Assembly (NCBI GenBank): GCA_021018995.1
Contig: CM037596.1
Coordinates: 87,551,184-87,615,183 of the forward strand
Length of the DNA stretch: 64,000 nt
Direction: 5' to 3'
From: Chloranthus sessilifolius
Taxonomy: Eukaryota; Streptophyta; Magnoliopsida; Chloranthales; Chloranthaceae
This document shows, one piece after another, positions 10,459 to 21,119 of the stretch; position 1 is the stretch's first letter; every line of letters begins with the position of its first letter. The translations under genes and the position numbers were made by a program. The notes beneath the pieces were generated by a model that had not been told where the DNA came from, ran no database searches, and worked only from the letters and a program-made list of their open reading frames with translations.

Positions 10459-10630
10459 AAGTGCCTTAGCCAATTGGCGGGCCTACTTGCGCCTTTAAAT
10501 TTTAGTTTTTTACGATTTTGTCATTTAAGCCGCCTTAGCCGTTTGGCGGGCCTGCTCGCATCTACTTTCCACGTCATTTAAATTTCAGTCATTTACGAGC
10601 CTTAGCCATTTGGCGGGCCTATGTGCGCTC
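10459..10630 (+). repeat. Three-copy tandem repeat in O leader (about 65-68 bp)
   Basis: Three diverged units share GCCTTAGCC, then TTGGCGGGCCT and a TGCG/CGC segment, beginning near 10459, 10521 and 10589. They lie between the PBS and gag in a 1.5 kb leader (10314-11818) with no recognisable gene. The remainder of this leader contains palindrome cluster 2. Confidence 0.6.
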
Positions 10631-11148
10631 TTTATTTCAGTCATCATATCCCACCATTGAACGCCGACCCGTTGAGGCGGCACGGGCTTGTCATCCCCGA
10701 CCCGATTTTGGACTTAAATTCACTCCCCTTTAAAAATTTGTAATTAAAAGTGAACCAACAGTGTGGGGACATAATCAAATATGTTTTTGCGTATTTTGGG
10801 TAGTTTTTTTGGGGGGTTTAGGCGCAGATATAATTTACCTGGTTCCCAGTAAGGTTGCAGCCCTAGTGGTGATGATCCTGAAAAGAACCACCCCTTCCCG
10901 TACCTGAGAAGGCGCTTGCGCCCGAGGTATATCGGTTGGGTTGCCAATTCCAATCAAGCCGTAAAACCTGCGATGGTGAGAGCGTAGACAGCCCGAATTC
11001 AGCCGTGTATCCCTAGGAAGCGGAAAGGAGGGACCCGATAACATACACAGTAGTCCCCGGGAGCATCTCTCCTGGAAAACCAGTCCAAAAGACCCATTTC
11101 GGGCTTGCTGTTTACTGTCAAACAAGACTGGAAAAACAGCCTCTGCCT

Positions 11149-11311
11149 GGCGTATATATTACATACGCCCAGCTAAAAATCCCCAGAAATATTCAGGCGA
11201 ATATAATATATACGCCCAGCCAAAATCCCCAGATTTAAGCCAGGCGTATATAATATATACGCCCAGCCAAATCTGCTAAATTTTGGTCAGGCGTATATAA
11301 TACATACGCCC
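11149..11311. promoter_or_regulatory. Palindrome cluster 2 (O leader, before gag)
   Basis: Four palindromes at 11149-11170, 11196-11217, 11243-11264 and 11290-11311, spaced almost exactly 47 bp, so this is also a tandem array. Each has an arm GGCGTATAT (GGCGAATAT in the second) and an arm ATATACGCC or ACATACGCC, with the linker CCAG between some units. The cluster lies about 510 bp before the gag ATG at 11819. Confidence 0.65.
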
Positions 11312-11818
11312 AGTATATACTGGGTTCAAGTGGCCCGATCTGAGGCCTAGTCCCCCACCCAAGTTCCCCGATTAGCAGTATTAGTGCCCACAGTAGCCTC
11401 CTGCATCCTGTAACACCCAATATGCCCCTGCCCAGTCAAAAGAAGGTGACTTCTCATTGATTTGCTCTGGGGGATCGGGTCAGTTGCGTGGATTCCCTCA
11501 CCTTCAATAGAACGAAAGGGTTCCTTTTCGCTTCTTTCGAAGTGTGTCGGATCCCGCCGTGGGACCTACTAAAGGTGCATATATCACCCAAGACAGGAAC
11601 TTTTCTAGGGCACCAGATCATCATTCATTTAAGTAGGGGAGATAATTTTCATTTGAAAAATCTAAAAAAATAAATATATAGAAAAATCAAAATCCGTATA
11701 TACACGCACTTTCGGTGCGACCGTCACTAAGGCGACCTCAAACCCAACCCGTAGAGGAAGAACTAGGAGAGTATTCGACCCTTACCCAGGGCATTGGTAC
11801 AACACTCGTCAACAGATC

Positions 11819-13571
11819 ATGTCGAGCGCCGATACATCCCCGCCATCGTCCCCATCCCATTCCCATATAGGAGAAGACCCGATCTCTAACACCTTCACCC
11901 AAACCCCGTTCGATGTCACGGGTCCATTTGGGGCACCCGTGTTCGCATCCACCCCATCCCCCGCCCTTACATTTTCCCAACATACCCCCATCTCATCCTC
12001 TACTAAAACACCTCATTTCCCAATCGACCCATACATCCCCATCTCCCATCCATACACCCTTACCGCACCCCTACTCCCAAAGACCCCATCGGGAGCCTCA
12101 TCCCCCACCTACCTCCCACACTCCGTCCACCTCATCATCCATGCCTCCTATATCCCATATCCCACTCACCTCATCTCACATGCCCTCCACATCACATGGT
12201 CCATCCATATCCCAATAGACCCCCTTGTTTACCTAGGTCATGCCCAACTTTACCCAGGGTATCACCAACAGCCCACCATCTTCCTTAGCCATACATCCAC
12301 ACCCTCCAAGCACAACCACTCATACCCCCCATACCCAGGTCAAGCCCAATTTCATCCAACCCCCTCCGTCCTTGAATGGGCCATCACCCTCCAATCTCAC
12401 ACTTGAATCCATGCCCTCAATGGAGGACATGAGAAGAATGTATGCCCTGTGGGCTACCTCTCGGAGTCCAACATTCCAAACCCCACATCTAGGTCTCCAA
12501 AACCTCCATACCCCATTCCTCCATGACCATGCCCAACCACCCATCATTCATACCATCCAAGATTCCTCACCTCAATTCCAGGCCCAGGTCCAAGCCCAAG
12601 CCCAACAGACCCAAGCCCCCTCATCTCAGGACCAAACCCACACGAATCCTTGGGCCCAGGCCCAAACCCATCAAACCCAGGCCCAAAATCCTCACGGCCC
12701 ATGGCCCCAAGCCCAAACCCATCAGGCTCAAGCCCAGGCCCAAAATCCTCAAGGCCCATGGGCCCAAGCCCAAACCAATCGGACCCACACCCAAAACCCT
12801 TAAGACCCATGGGCCCAAGCCCAAAACCATAAGACTCAGGCCCAGGCCTCAAATCCTCAAGGCCCATAGGCCCAAGCCCAAACCCATCAGACCCAGGCCC
12901 AGAACCCTCAAAGCCCATGGCCCCAAGCCCAAACCCATCATGCTCAGGTCCAGGCCCAAGCCCATCAGACCCAGGCTCAGTTCCAAGCCCCCTAGGGCCC
13001 TTGGACCCAAACCTATCAAACCCAAGCCCAAGGCCCATCACCTTGCACCCAATACCAACAGGGCCCATTAGCCCAAAATCATACCAACCCCCACACCCAA
13101 GCCCAAGGCCCATCAACCCAAGCTTTCCAAAACCATCAAGCCCAAACCCAAGGCCCATCCACCCACACTCATCAAGGCCCGTTCATAAACCCCTTACCCC
13201 TTCACCAATACCCTTCATTCACCTACACCCCTTATGCCCCTATCCCGCCTCCAACGGAAAATCCGATCCACCCTATGCCTCAAAACCACGCTTACAGCAT
13301 CCCGCCACATCAACCACACCCGTCACCCCCAGAATATACACCCAGCTCAGCACATCATTCATCCACAAACCACTCATCCATTCACTCCCTCCCATCCCCT
13401 ACAGGCCTTGTGGCCCCACCAGGTCTTCCAACCCATCACCCCCAGGTCTAAATAGCAGGCCTCGCCCCTCACCAGTACAATGACCAACAGTACGAGAAGG
13501 ACGAGATCCGTAACAGTGGAGGAGCTGCCAGCTTCGACCCCCCTAGGCCCGTCATCGTCACACCCAGGGCC
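11819..13571 (+). pseudogene. O gag N-terminal proline/glutamine-rich region
   Basis: The ATG at 11819 opens MSSADTSPPSSPSHSHIGED, followed by about 580 codons of Pro, Gln, His and Thr-rich low-complexity protein. A conserved-looking island SMPSMEDMRRMYALW lies near 12410-12455. Frames shift between 12190 and 12260 and again near 12800, so it is no longer one reading frame. Open frames on the minus strand here are shadows of the same repeats. The region leads into the gag core with a short charged segment (SEQLKEQIDRIQKQQ). Proline-rich gag N-termini are common in Ogre/Tat; their role is not known. Confidence 0.65.
12640..13030 (+). repeat. Coding minisatellite in O gag (51/57 bp units)
   Basis: About five units begin near 12695, 12752, 12803, 12860 and 12911, alternating near 57 and 51 bp. 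Each starts with a form of GGCCCATGGGCCCAAGCCC and ends with TCCTCAA or CCCTCAA. Both lengths are multiples of three, so copy-number change would keep the frame (PWAQAQT-type peptide). The array extends as a looser GGCCCAAGCCCA-rich tract to about 13160. Confidence 0.7.
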
Positions 13572-14670
13572 GAGCCAAATCAAGGGGAAGCAGCCCCAGC
13601 TATAGTCTCAAAAGAATCAGAGCAGCTGAAAGAACAGATAGACAGAATACAGAAGCAGCAGACGAAGATGGGAGGGCTAAAGCTACATTCGACAGACTTT
13701 TCAGACTTGTGTCTGTTCTCGGATGTCCCTCTACCACAAAAATTCAAGATGCCATTATTTGAGAAATATAACGGCATTGGTAACCCCATCGCCCACTTAA
13801 AATCTTACTGTGGGGATATGTGTCAGTACGGCGGAGATGAACGACTCCTCATCAAAGTGTTCCAAAAGAGTCTAACGGGCCCTACACTGAGATGGTTCAC
13901 GTCCTTAGAACCATCCATGATAAAAACTTGGAAAGATCTGACACACTTATTCCAAGAATAGTATGTCTATAACATGGACATAGAGCCAAGGAAGTCGGAT
14001 CTGACCCGTTTGAAGCAAAGACATGATGAAACTTTTAGTGCCTACTTAGGAAGGTGGAGGGCATTGGCCGCCCAGGTGACCCATCGGATTTCGGATTATG
14101 AGCAGATTGAATTGATAACCAAGGGAGCTCTCCCAGTCATCGCGGAATTCTTGGTATATCAGCAGCAGTCCAGTTTTGCTGATTTGGTCTGAAATGCCAA
14201 CCGTTGCGAAGACGCCGTTAGAGAGGGCAGGTTGGGAAAGAGCATGGCCAACGGGGCCGCCGAGGTTTGAAAAGCTGCTGAACCAAGGATTGAAAGAAGG
14301 CCAGGGGCAGAGGTGCAGAACATCATTTATCCCTAGGTCCATACCACCCCGATACAGCTCTAGGCCGCACACCCTCCCCCAGCCCATTTCGAACAAGCGC
14401 CAAGGCCGAATAATGAACCGAGGGCCCCGTTCACCCAGGAACAGATGAAAGCACGATTCGAACGGGTCATCACGCCGTTAGGGCAATCATTAAGTGTCTT
14501 ATTGCCATTATTGCTACAAAAGGGTCTGGTCAATATACTTCAGCCTCGCCCACCACCCAATCCGATACCAAGAAACTATGACTCGAACCTGCATTGTAAC
14601 TTTCACCAGGGACCAGGTCACCCTATGGATCTGTGCTTCCCACTAAAGCACTCAATCTAGGATTTAATAG
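13572..14670 (+). pseudogene. O gag core and zinc-knuckle region
   Basis: Ogre/Tat-type gag (retrotransposon capsid). Seen: LPQKFKMPLFEKYNGIGNP at about 13735, SLTGPTLRWFTSLEPSMIKTW, QRHDETFSAYLGRWRALAAQV at about 14020, then a linker and a CNFHQGPGHPMDLC motif near 14595-14640, a variant zinc knuckle, followed by KHSI and DLIEAGKI typical of the family. In-frame stops are at about 13960, 14190, 14268, 14332, 14356 and 14658. Several stand where the family has Gln (TAG for CAG), consistent with C-to-T decay. The frame otherwise runs through the whole stretch. Confidence 0.85.
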
Positions 14671-15990
14671 AGGCGGGAAAAATTGTTCCCCCGCCACTTC
14701 CTCAAGGGCAGAACCAGAATATCCATCAGGCCCCTCTGCCACCGCATCCAGGAGGCCCCAAGCCTAACATCCACTACGTGGAAGAGGAAGAGGAAGAGTT
14801 TGACCCCTCGGATTACCTCAGCAATCAAGAAGAGTTTTCATTTACCAGGCTGAATGAGGGTGAGCCAATTGTAGGGGTAATCGAGCCGCTGTATTTAGCC
14901 GATTACTTCCCCACCCCGGCATACCAAGAGGAACCCCTAGATTTAGGGCAGTATTTTCCCACTCCCGCTCCTGCCTATCAAATCCAAACGGCCCCATCCC
15001 CGTCGCAATCATATGTATATCCGCCACACTCCCAATTTACCCCACAGTTCACACCACCTCCCAGTCACCCCACCCCATACACCATCTCACCATCAGCCAC
15101 TCCATATACCTTTCCGTCGCACCAAAATCACCCCACGCTATACACAAATCCACCAACCTCATACTACCCCACCTCATACACACCCCCAAATCTCACCGCC
15201 CAGCATACTACCCTGCCATCCCCAAACCACCTCCCCCAATACACAACTCCACCATCCTTAAATCGCCCCGCCCCATGCACGACTCCATCATCCCCGATTT
15301 ACCCTGTTTCATCCACGAACCCATCATCGCCCCATCATGCCACCCCGATTACAAACCCTTCGTACCAGTACCCCCTACTTCACCCTACCCGTCATACCCC
15401 TATCACCCCGCTCCACCCGCACCTCCGACATTTCCCAGTCACCCTATCCCAGTCACACCCCACCATCCCTGCGCTATTTTGCCCCTAATCCAGCACCACC
15501 CCCATCCAAACAAACAACCCCTCACCCACTCCCCTTATCACTCGCTCCCAACCACCACTGGTCTTACCATGCCCCGAAAATGCTTGCACAAACCCCCTCC
15601 ACACCCTCAAACCCAACTTCCCCAATTCTCGCCAATACCATTACCCCCCCTATTGGAGTCAATCTAGTTGGGCCCAAGAATTCGACATACCCAGCCCAAT
15701 CCGCCCCAGAATCACCAAGCACTCCCTTCCTCATCCCCGAAACCCACCTATGACCCGCATCAAGTGCAGTTAAGTTATGAGCAGATGGACATGAATGCTA
15801 GTCGCGATCGGGAAGAGACTGTCGAATTTATCACCCGATCAGGCAAGATTTCTACACAGCCAGAAGCATCGGGGGCCGGTAGAGTAGAAGAGAAGAAGAA
15901 AGAGCAAGCCGCAGGGAACCCCTTTGAAAAAATGGCCAGAGAACATGTGTTGGAGACACAGCTCAAGAGGACACCCACACATATTACTGT
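14671..15990 (+). pseudogene. O gag-protease linker, acidic then proline-rich
   Basis: After the zinc knuckle come PPPLPQGQNQ, an acidic stretch (VEEEEEEFDPSDYL, near 14780), three similar short segments with DYFPTPAYQ, LGQYFPTPAPAYQ and SQSYVYPP, and then about 250 codons very rich in Pro, Thr, His and Ser to 15770. It closes with ETVEFITRSGKI and NPFEKMAREHVLE before the protease. Frame changes occur near 15290 and 15670. The proline-rich part is much longer than the family normally needs, and no enzymatic motif is seen in it. Confidence 0.6.
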
Positions 15991-15997
15991 CTGAGAT

Positions 15998-16617
15998 TTG
16001 CTGATCACGTCCCCGCTCCACTTTCAAGCCTTAATGGGAGCACTCAAAGACGCGCATGTTTTCGCCCACGTAACCCTAGACGAGGTGGGAGAGATAATTG
16101 GGCAAGTATTGGCCTCAAATTCCATCTCATTCACTGATGCGGATCTGCCGCTCGAAGGGAATAACCACTTTGGCCCCTGAATATAATAGTGAAAGTAGGA
16201 AACCTGGTGGTGCCGTTGGTCTTGATAGACAACGGGTCGGCATTGAACATGTGCCCTCTAAGGACGACAATCAAAATCGGTGTAAACCCCAACACCTTTC
16301 GGCCATCTATAACAAGCGCCAGGGGATTCGATAACACCAGGAGAGAAATCATAGGAGAAGTAGACCTCGACCTGATCATCGGGTCACAAACCTTCACTGT
16401 CCCCTTCCAGGTGATGGACATCAAGTTTACATTTAATTTACTATTAGGCCGGCCGTGGCTGCATGAGATTGGAGCAATACTGTCAACTCTACACCAAAAA
16501 CTCCGATTCATCTCAAGCAGAAGAATCGTCACCATCGTGGGTGAGAGTAGAGAAGACAGGAGTGGAGTGCTCTGCATATTGAGAATCCAAAAGTGCTTGA
16601 TATGCCGCATACAGTAG
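15998..16617 (+). pseudogene. O aspartic protease
   Basis: Retropepsin-like protease that cleaves the Gag-Pol polyprotein. Upstream, LLITSPLHFQALMGALKDAHV and the following 40 codons form the usual leader. After a stop and frame change at 16178-16188 the catalytic part reads VLIDNGSALNMCPL, with the active-site Asp in the D-N-G-S form seen in Tat elements, and then NLLLGRPWLHEIGA, the conserved GRPW loop. The active site is intact but the frame is broken before it. Confidence 0.85.
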
Positions 16618-17078
16618 AGGACACTGATCTCCATCAATTTGAGTATGACTTCTCAGCCATTACCCTTGAGCCGACTGAAAAAACCCCTGCCAAAACTGGA
16701 GGAGCAACGGAGGCAGCCGTGTTCATGCTCCACAAATGGGGCCACCAAAAGGGGAAGGGTTTGGGCCCACGCCTTCAAGGAAGAAGAGACCCCGTCAGGG
16801 CTAAGGGGCAGCAAACCAAATTTGGCCTGGGCTACAGGCCCGATGAAGAAGTCAGAGAGGCCAAAGAGAAGATAAGGGCCGCAACAGTCGCCAGGGCCAG
16901 GGGAATCGACCTGGAAGAAGAGCCTCCGGCCCGGCCCCACATCCGCCAAACCTTTGTAAGTGTCGGGGTGGTAAAAATTGATCTGAATGGGGAGACGAGG
17001 ATAACTCCACACAAACTTGCTTCCACCCACCCCACTAACCCTTACATCACCCCCCAGACCTCGAGGTGGACTTGGTAG
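16618..17078 (+). pseudogene. O G-patch domain segment between protease and RT
   Basis: In the frame opening at 16593, after QFEYDFSAITLEP, the segment AVFMLHKWGHQKGKGLGP, then LQGRRDPVRAKGQQ and FGLGYRP (about 16718-16850) shows the glycine spacing of a G-patch: a hydrophobic start, KWGHQKGKGLG, and a closing GLGY. G-patches bind RNA or stimulate DEAH helicases. In Ogre/Tat-type polyproteins a G-patch between protease and RT is known, but its role is not. The region then runs through EKIRAATVARARGIDLEE to a stop at 17078. Confidence 0.75.
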
Positions 17079-18568
17079 CCCTCTCCTTATTTGAGGAGGA
17101 AATCCCCGGGCCCACCCATTAGTCTAGCACTAGCCACTTTAGGCCCACCCAAACCTTCAAAGACAGGGTCCCAGAGGATCCCTCCATAAACATGCTGAGG
17201 GAGGGACCGCAAAAGCCTACCGATGCCGTTTTCGACCAAAGAGGTAAAGGCTGCCAAATGCTGTGAATATGGCACCGGCTCTCCAAAAAAAAACAACCTA
17301 TAAGAAGTGAGGTCTGCCTCTGGGGCACTCTACCCTGTATATATAGAGATCCACCTCGCCAGGGGCTGACTTCCGAAAAATTACAAAAAACCATAAAAAT
17401 AGAAAAAATACCAATTCCAAAAATATTGTCCTTAAAAATTCCTAATAAAATTGAAAACGATGTCGTGATACCCGTCCCACGCGAAGCCGATCCCTTCCCT
17501 GTAGAAATACGAGAAGAGGTAGGAGTCGCGAGTCTGGAGGAGGAAGGTCAAATCAATGAACTCCCCAATGAGCTCCTCAAACAATTTGCCGATTTTGAGC
17601 ATGGCCCCACCCCAATCGTCGAAGAGACAGAGGACGTCAATTTGGGCACCGAAGAGGTCCCTAGAATCACCAAAATTAGAATGTCGCTGTCCCCTGCGGA
17701 GAGAAAAGGTATGATAGACTTCCTCAGGTCATACCAAGACGTCTTCGCATGGTCGTATAAAGACATGCCTGGTTTGGATACCGATCTGGTTGAACATGAG
17801 TTGCCACTCTACCCTGATTGCAAGCCGGTTAAACAGAAGCTGAGACATCTCCGACGTGAATGGATGTTGAAAGTCAAGGACGAGGTCATTAAGCAATATG
17901 ACGTGGGTTTCCTCATGGAATCCAAGTACCCGCAGTGGCTGGCCAATATCGTCCCCGTACCAAAGAAAGATGGGAAGGTTCGAATGTACATTGATTTTCA
18001 GAATCTCAACAAGGCGAGCCCTAAGGATGACTTTCCATTACCCCACATCGATATCTTGGTCGATAACACTGCTAAGCACGGGATGCTTTCTTTCATGGAT
18101 GGGTTCTCTGGTTACAATCAGATTAAGATGGCAGAGGCCGACCGAGAGAAGACCGCGTTCATCACTCCCTGGGGAACCTTCTGCTACAAGGTGATGCCAT
18201 TTAGGCTCAAGAATGCTGGGGCAACCTACCAGAGAGCAATGACGGCCCTATTCCATGACATGATGCACCGAGAGATCAAAGTGTATGTCGATGATATAAT
18301 CGCCAAATCGCCAGAAAGGGAAGACCACTTGGTAAACCTTCAGAAGTTGTTCGAGAGGTTAAGAAAGTACAGGTTGCGGTTGAATCCCCAGAAGTGTGCA
18401 TTCGGCGCTATGTCAGGAAAGCTATTAGGTTTTATCGTCAGTAGGAGAGGCATCGAGGTCGATCCGACCAAGATCAAGGCCATCACTAAAATGCCACCGC
18501 CGTCTACAGAGAAAGAGGTCAGAGGCTTTTTAGGTAGAATCCAGTACATCAGCCGGTTCATTACATAG
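17079..18568 (+). pseudogene. O linker and reverse transcriptase
   Basis: 17079-17425 still reads as decayed polyprotein linker with stops. From 17426 a 380-codon frame is open. Linker motifs ITKIRMSLSPAER, DVFAWSYKDMPGLD and HELPLYPDCKPVKQKLR lead into fingers (VPVPKKDGKVRMYIDFQNLN), palm (SFMDGFSGYNQIKM, CYKVMPFRLKNAGATYQ) and the catalytic YVDDIIAKS at about 18283-18309, then thumb LLGFIVSRRGIEVDPTKI. Usual family residues are replaced in places (FRLKNAGA for FGLKNAGA). A TAG stop at 18566-18568 separates it from RNase H. YVDD with IIAKS is typical of Ogre/Tat, unlike FMDDFS in the Athila copies. Confidence 0.9.
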
Positions 18569-19090
18569 TTAACTCCGATATGCGCACCAATCTTCAAACT
18601 ACTGAGAAATGACTCACCACTTGAGTGGAATGAATACTGCCAAGTTGCATTTGACAAGATCAAGGGTTACCTCCTAAATCCTCCAGTATTGGTACCACCT
18701 GTACCTGGTAGACCCCTGATAATGTACCTGTCCACGACAGAGTTTTCGATGGGATGTGTTTTGGGGCAGCACGACGAAATAGGAAGAAGAGACTAGGCCA
18801 TCTACTACCTGAGCAAGAAGTTCACTGATTATGAGACGCGCTACTCTCATCTGGAGAAGGCATGCCTAGCGCTTGTGTGGGCTACTCAAAGACTTCGACA
18901 CTACCTGTTATCCCAAGCCATCCTACTTCTAGCACGAATTGCTCCCTTGAAGTACCTATTCGAGAAACCTGCTCTCACTGGCCGAACTGCGCGATGGCAG
19001 CTATTGTTATCTGAATTCGACATCACGTACATCACTCAAAAATTGATCAAGGGGCAGGCACTCACCGATCATCTTGCTGAGAACCCTCTG
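18569..19090 (+). pseudogene. O first RNase H (decayed)
   Basis: The original gypsy RNase H. Readable: MYLSTTEFSMGCVLGQHD, where the usual first catalytic Asp region is STTEFS and appears non-catalytic; then AIYYLSKKFTDYETRYSHLEKACLAL and, near the end, QALTDHLAENP. One TAG lies at about 18796 in place of a Gln-like codon. Loss of catalytic residues here is expected in elements that acquired a second RNase H, where this domain acts as a connection. From 18875 onward the frame is open into the next domain. Confidence 0.8.
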
Positions 19091-19177
19091 CCTGACTATG
19101 AGCCTCTAAGGATTGAATTCCCCGATGAGGACATCTTGTTCATGACAGAAGATGATACAGAAGAAGCAGAGGAATCA

Positions 19178-19560
19178 TGGGTAATGCACTTTGACGGGGC
19201 ATCGCATGTCGAAGGCCAAGGAGTTGGTGCCATCCTGATTTCACCAAAAGGATCCCATGTACTGATCTCTATCAAGCTCAACTTCCCCTGCACTAACAAC
19301 ATGGCTGAGTATGAAGCTTGCACCGCCAGTCTACAGGCAGCTCTCGATCTGAATGTAACTCACCTTCATGTTTTTGGCGATTCACAGTTAATCATATGTC
19401 AGACGAATGGTGACTGGAAGACGAAAGACGAGAAACTGATCCCCTATCATGAACACCTCGAGGATCTAATAGCTTGCTTCCAAGATGTAACTTTTTCATA
19501 TGTCCCCCGGATAAGGAATCGCTTTGCTGACGCATTAGCAGCTTTGGCGTCAATGATTGA
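19178..19560 (+). CDS. O second, archaeal-type RNase H domain (aRNH)
   Basis: Within an intact 371-codon frame (18875-19990) a complete second RNase H follows the first. The acidic residues are visible in order: Asp in HFDGAS, Glu in MAEYEAC, Asp in HVFGDSQLI and Asp in RFADALAAL. The glycines of GVGAILISPKG fit the first strand. Such archaeal-type RNase H domains are known as an acquisition of the Tat branch and presumably replace the activity of the first domain. The domain itself has no stop, although the polyprotein around it is broken, so it is annotated as a partial coding region of a dead element. Confidence 0.88.
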
Positions 19561-20917
19561 AATCCCCTATGGTGTTGAGATGAAGTCGATCATGATCGAG
19601 CAGAGGAATGAGCCGGCCTTCTGCCTCCAGATTGAGGAACCTACAAAGCCTGATGATGAGTTTCCTTGGTTCTCAGACATCAAGAATTTCCTCAAGACCC
19701 TAACCTTCCTAGAGGGTACATCCAGGATAGACCGACGAACCATTCAACGCTTAGCAGCAGGTTACGTCATTTGCGAGGAATGCCTCTACAAGCGATCATA
19801 TAATAATATCTTACTCAGGTGCCTTACTGAAAGTGAAGCGGTCAGTATGATGAAAGAAATCCATGAAGGAGTATGCGGAGCCCACATCAGCGGTCACATG
19901 CTCGCTAAGAAAATTCTGTGGCAGGGATACTTTTGGACCACCATGGAATCAGATTGTTGCAAACATGTTCAAAAATGCTACAAGTGTTAAGAACACTCCA
20001 GTCTAATACACGCTCCTGCCATTGATCTTCACTGCATGACCACTCCTTGGCCATTTATTACATGGGGCCTTGACGCTGTCGGAATGATTAATCCAAAAGC
20101 ATCGAACGGACATCGGTTCATCCTCGTCGCCATTGAATACTTCACAAAGTGGGTAAAAGCGGTGTCATATGCCAACATCACGGCCAATCACGTTGAGAAG
20201 TTTCTCAAAAATAGTATTGTGTGCCGATTCAGAGTACCCAAGGATATCATAACAGACAACGGCACGAACTTTTCAAATAAGCGCATTCGAGACTTCTGCG
20301 AGCAATACAAGATCAAGCATCATCGATCATCCCTGTATCAGCCTCAAACTAATGGAGCCGTGGAAGCTGCGAACAAGACAGTCGTCCGCATCCTTGAGAA
20401 AATGGTCGTCACTTATCGAGATTGGAGCGAAATGCTTCCATTTACTTTGTGGGCCTATAGAACATCGATCCGTACCGCTACAGGGGCAACACCATTCTCC
20501 CTTGTGTATGGAACCGAGGCCGTCCTCCCGGTAGAGGTTGAAGTACCCTCGCTCCGAATCCTCATGGAATCAGGCTTACTCGAAGCAGAAAGAGAAAGAT
20601 CACGCATTGATCAACTGAACTTACTGGACGAAAAGAGACTCTTAGCCTTATGCCACACTCAAGTTTACCAGGGGAGAATCGAACGCGCTTACAATAAACG
20701 TGTCCGCGGTTGAGATCTAAAGGTAGGAGACATTGTGTTGAATAAGATCTTCCCATCCCTCCATGCCGATCTAAGAGGAAAGTTCAAGCTAAACTGGGAA
20801 GGACCGTACGTCATTCGAGAAGTGCTGTCGGGATGCGCCATCCGCCTCACCACCATGGACGGAGATCATCTTCCTCATCCCATCAACGTTGGATATGTCC
20901 GACAGTTCTACTCTTAG
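19561..20917 (+). pseudogene. O integrase
   Basis: DDE integrase that joins the cDNA to the target. The N-terminal zinc finger reads HEGVCGAHISG then HVQKCYKC at about 19860-19988 (HHCC). The core has FITWGLDAVG (first Asp) near 20065, IITDNGTNF (second Asp) near 20255, and NGAVEAANK (Glu) near 20360. The C-terminal part includes LKVGDIVLNK, FKLNWEGPYVIREV (GPY module) and ends with YVRQFYS and a stop at 20915-20917. Stops at 19988 (TAA) and 20711 (TGA) interrupt it. All catalytic residues remain, so only these nonsense changes disable it. Confidence 0.9.
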
Positions 20918-21084
20918 CCTATCGCGATAAGGTAAGTATTGATGAAACAGATACGTGACTGCTTAAGAATCATCCAAAAGAGGCCATCATTCCAAGCATA
21001 GTAGCCCAAAAGCATCCCTAAAAATGATGATATCCTTTGTTACCCCTTTTGAGCCAGGGCCTTTCTTTCAATAAATCCATCCCC

Positions 21085-21119
<35 letters not shown>

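Noticed and set aside
11149..11311. CRISPR-like array (regular palindromic repeats, 47 bp period)
   Set aside because: The spacers are short and similar to one another, the repeats are also dispersed singly in LTRs, and the context is a plant retrotransposon.
12544..13158. Long Gly/Leu-rich open frames on the minus strand
   Set aside because: They are reverse readings of the GGCCCA minisatellite. The plus-strand Pro/Gln frame is contiguous with the gag core.
17079..17425. Ogre-type intron between protease and RT
   Set aside because: The stretch still reads as decayed polyprotein linker. No convincing donor and acceptor pair was found, though one cannot be excluded without RNA data.
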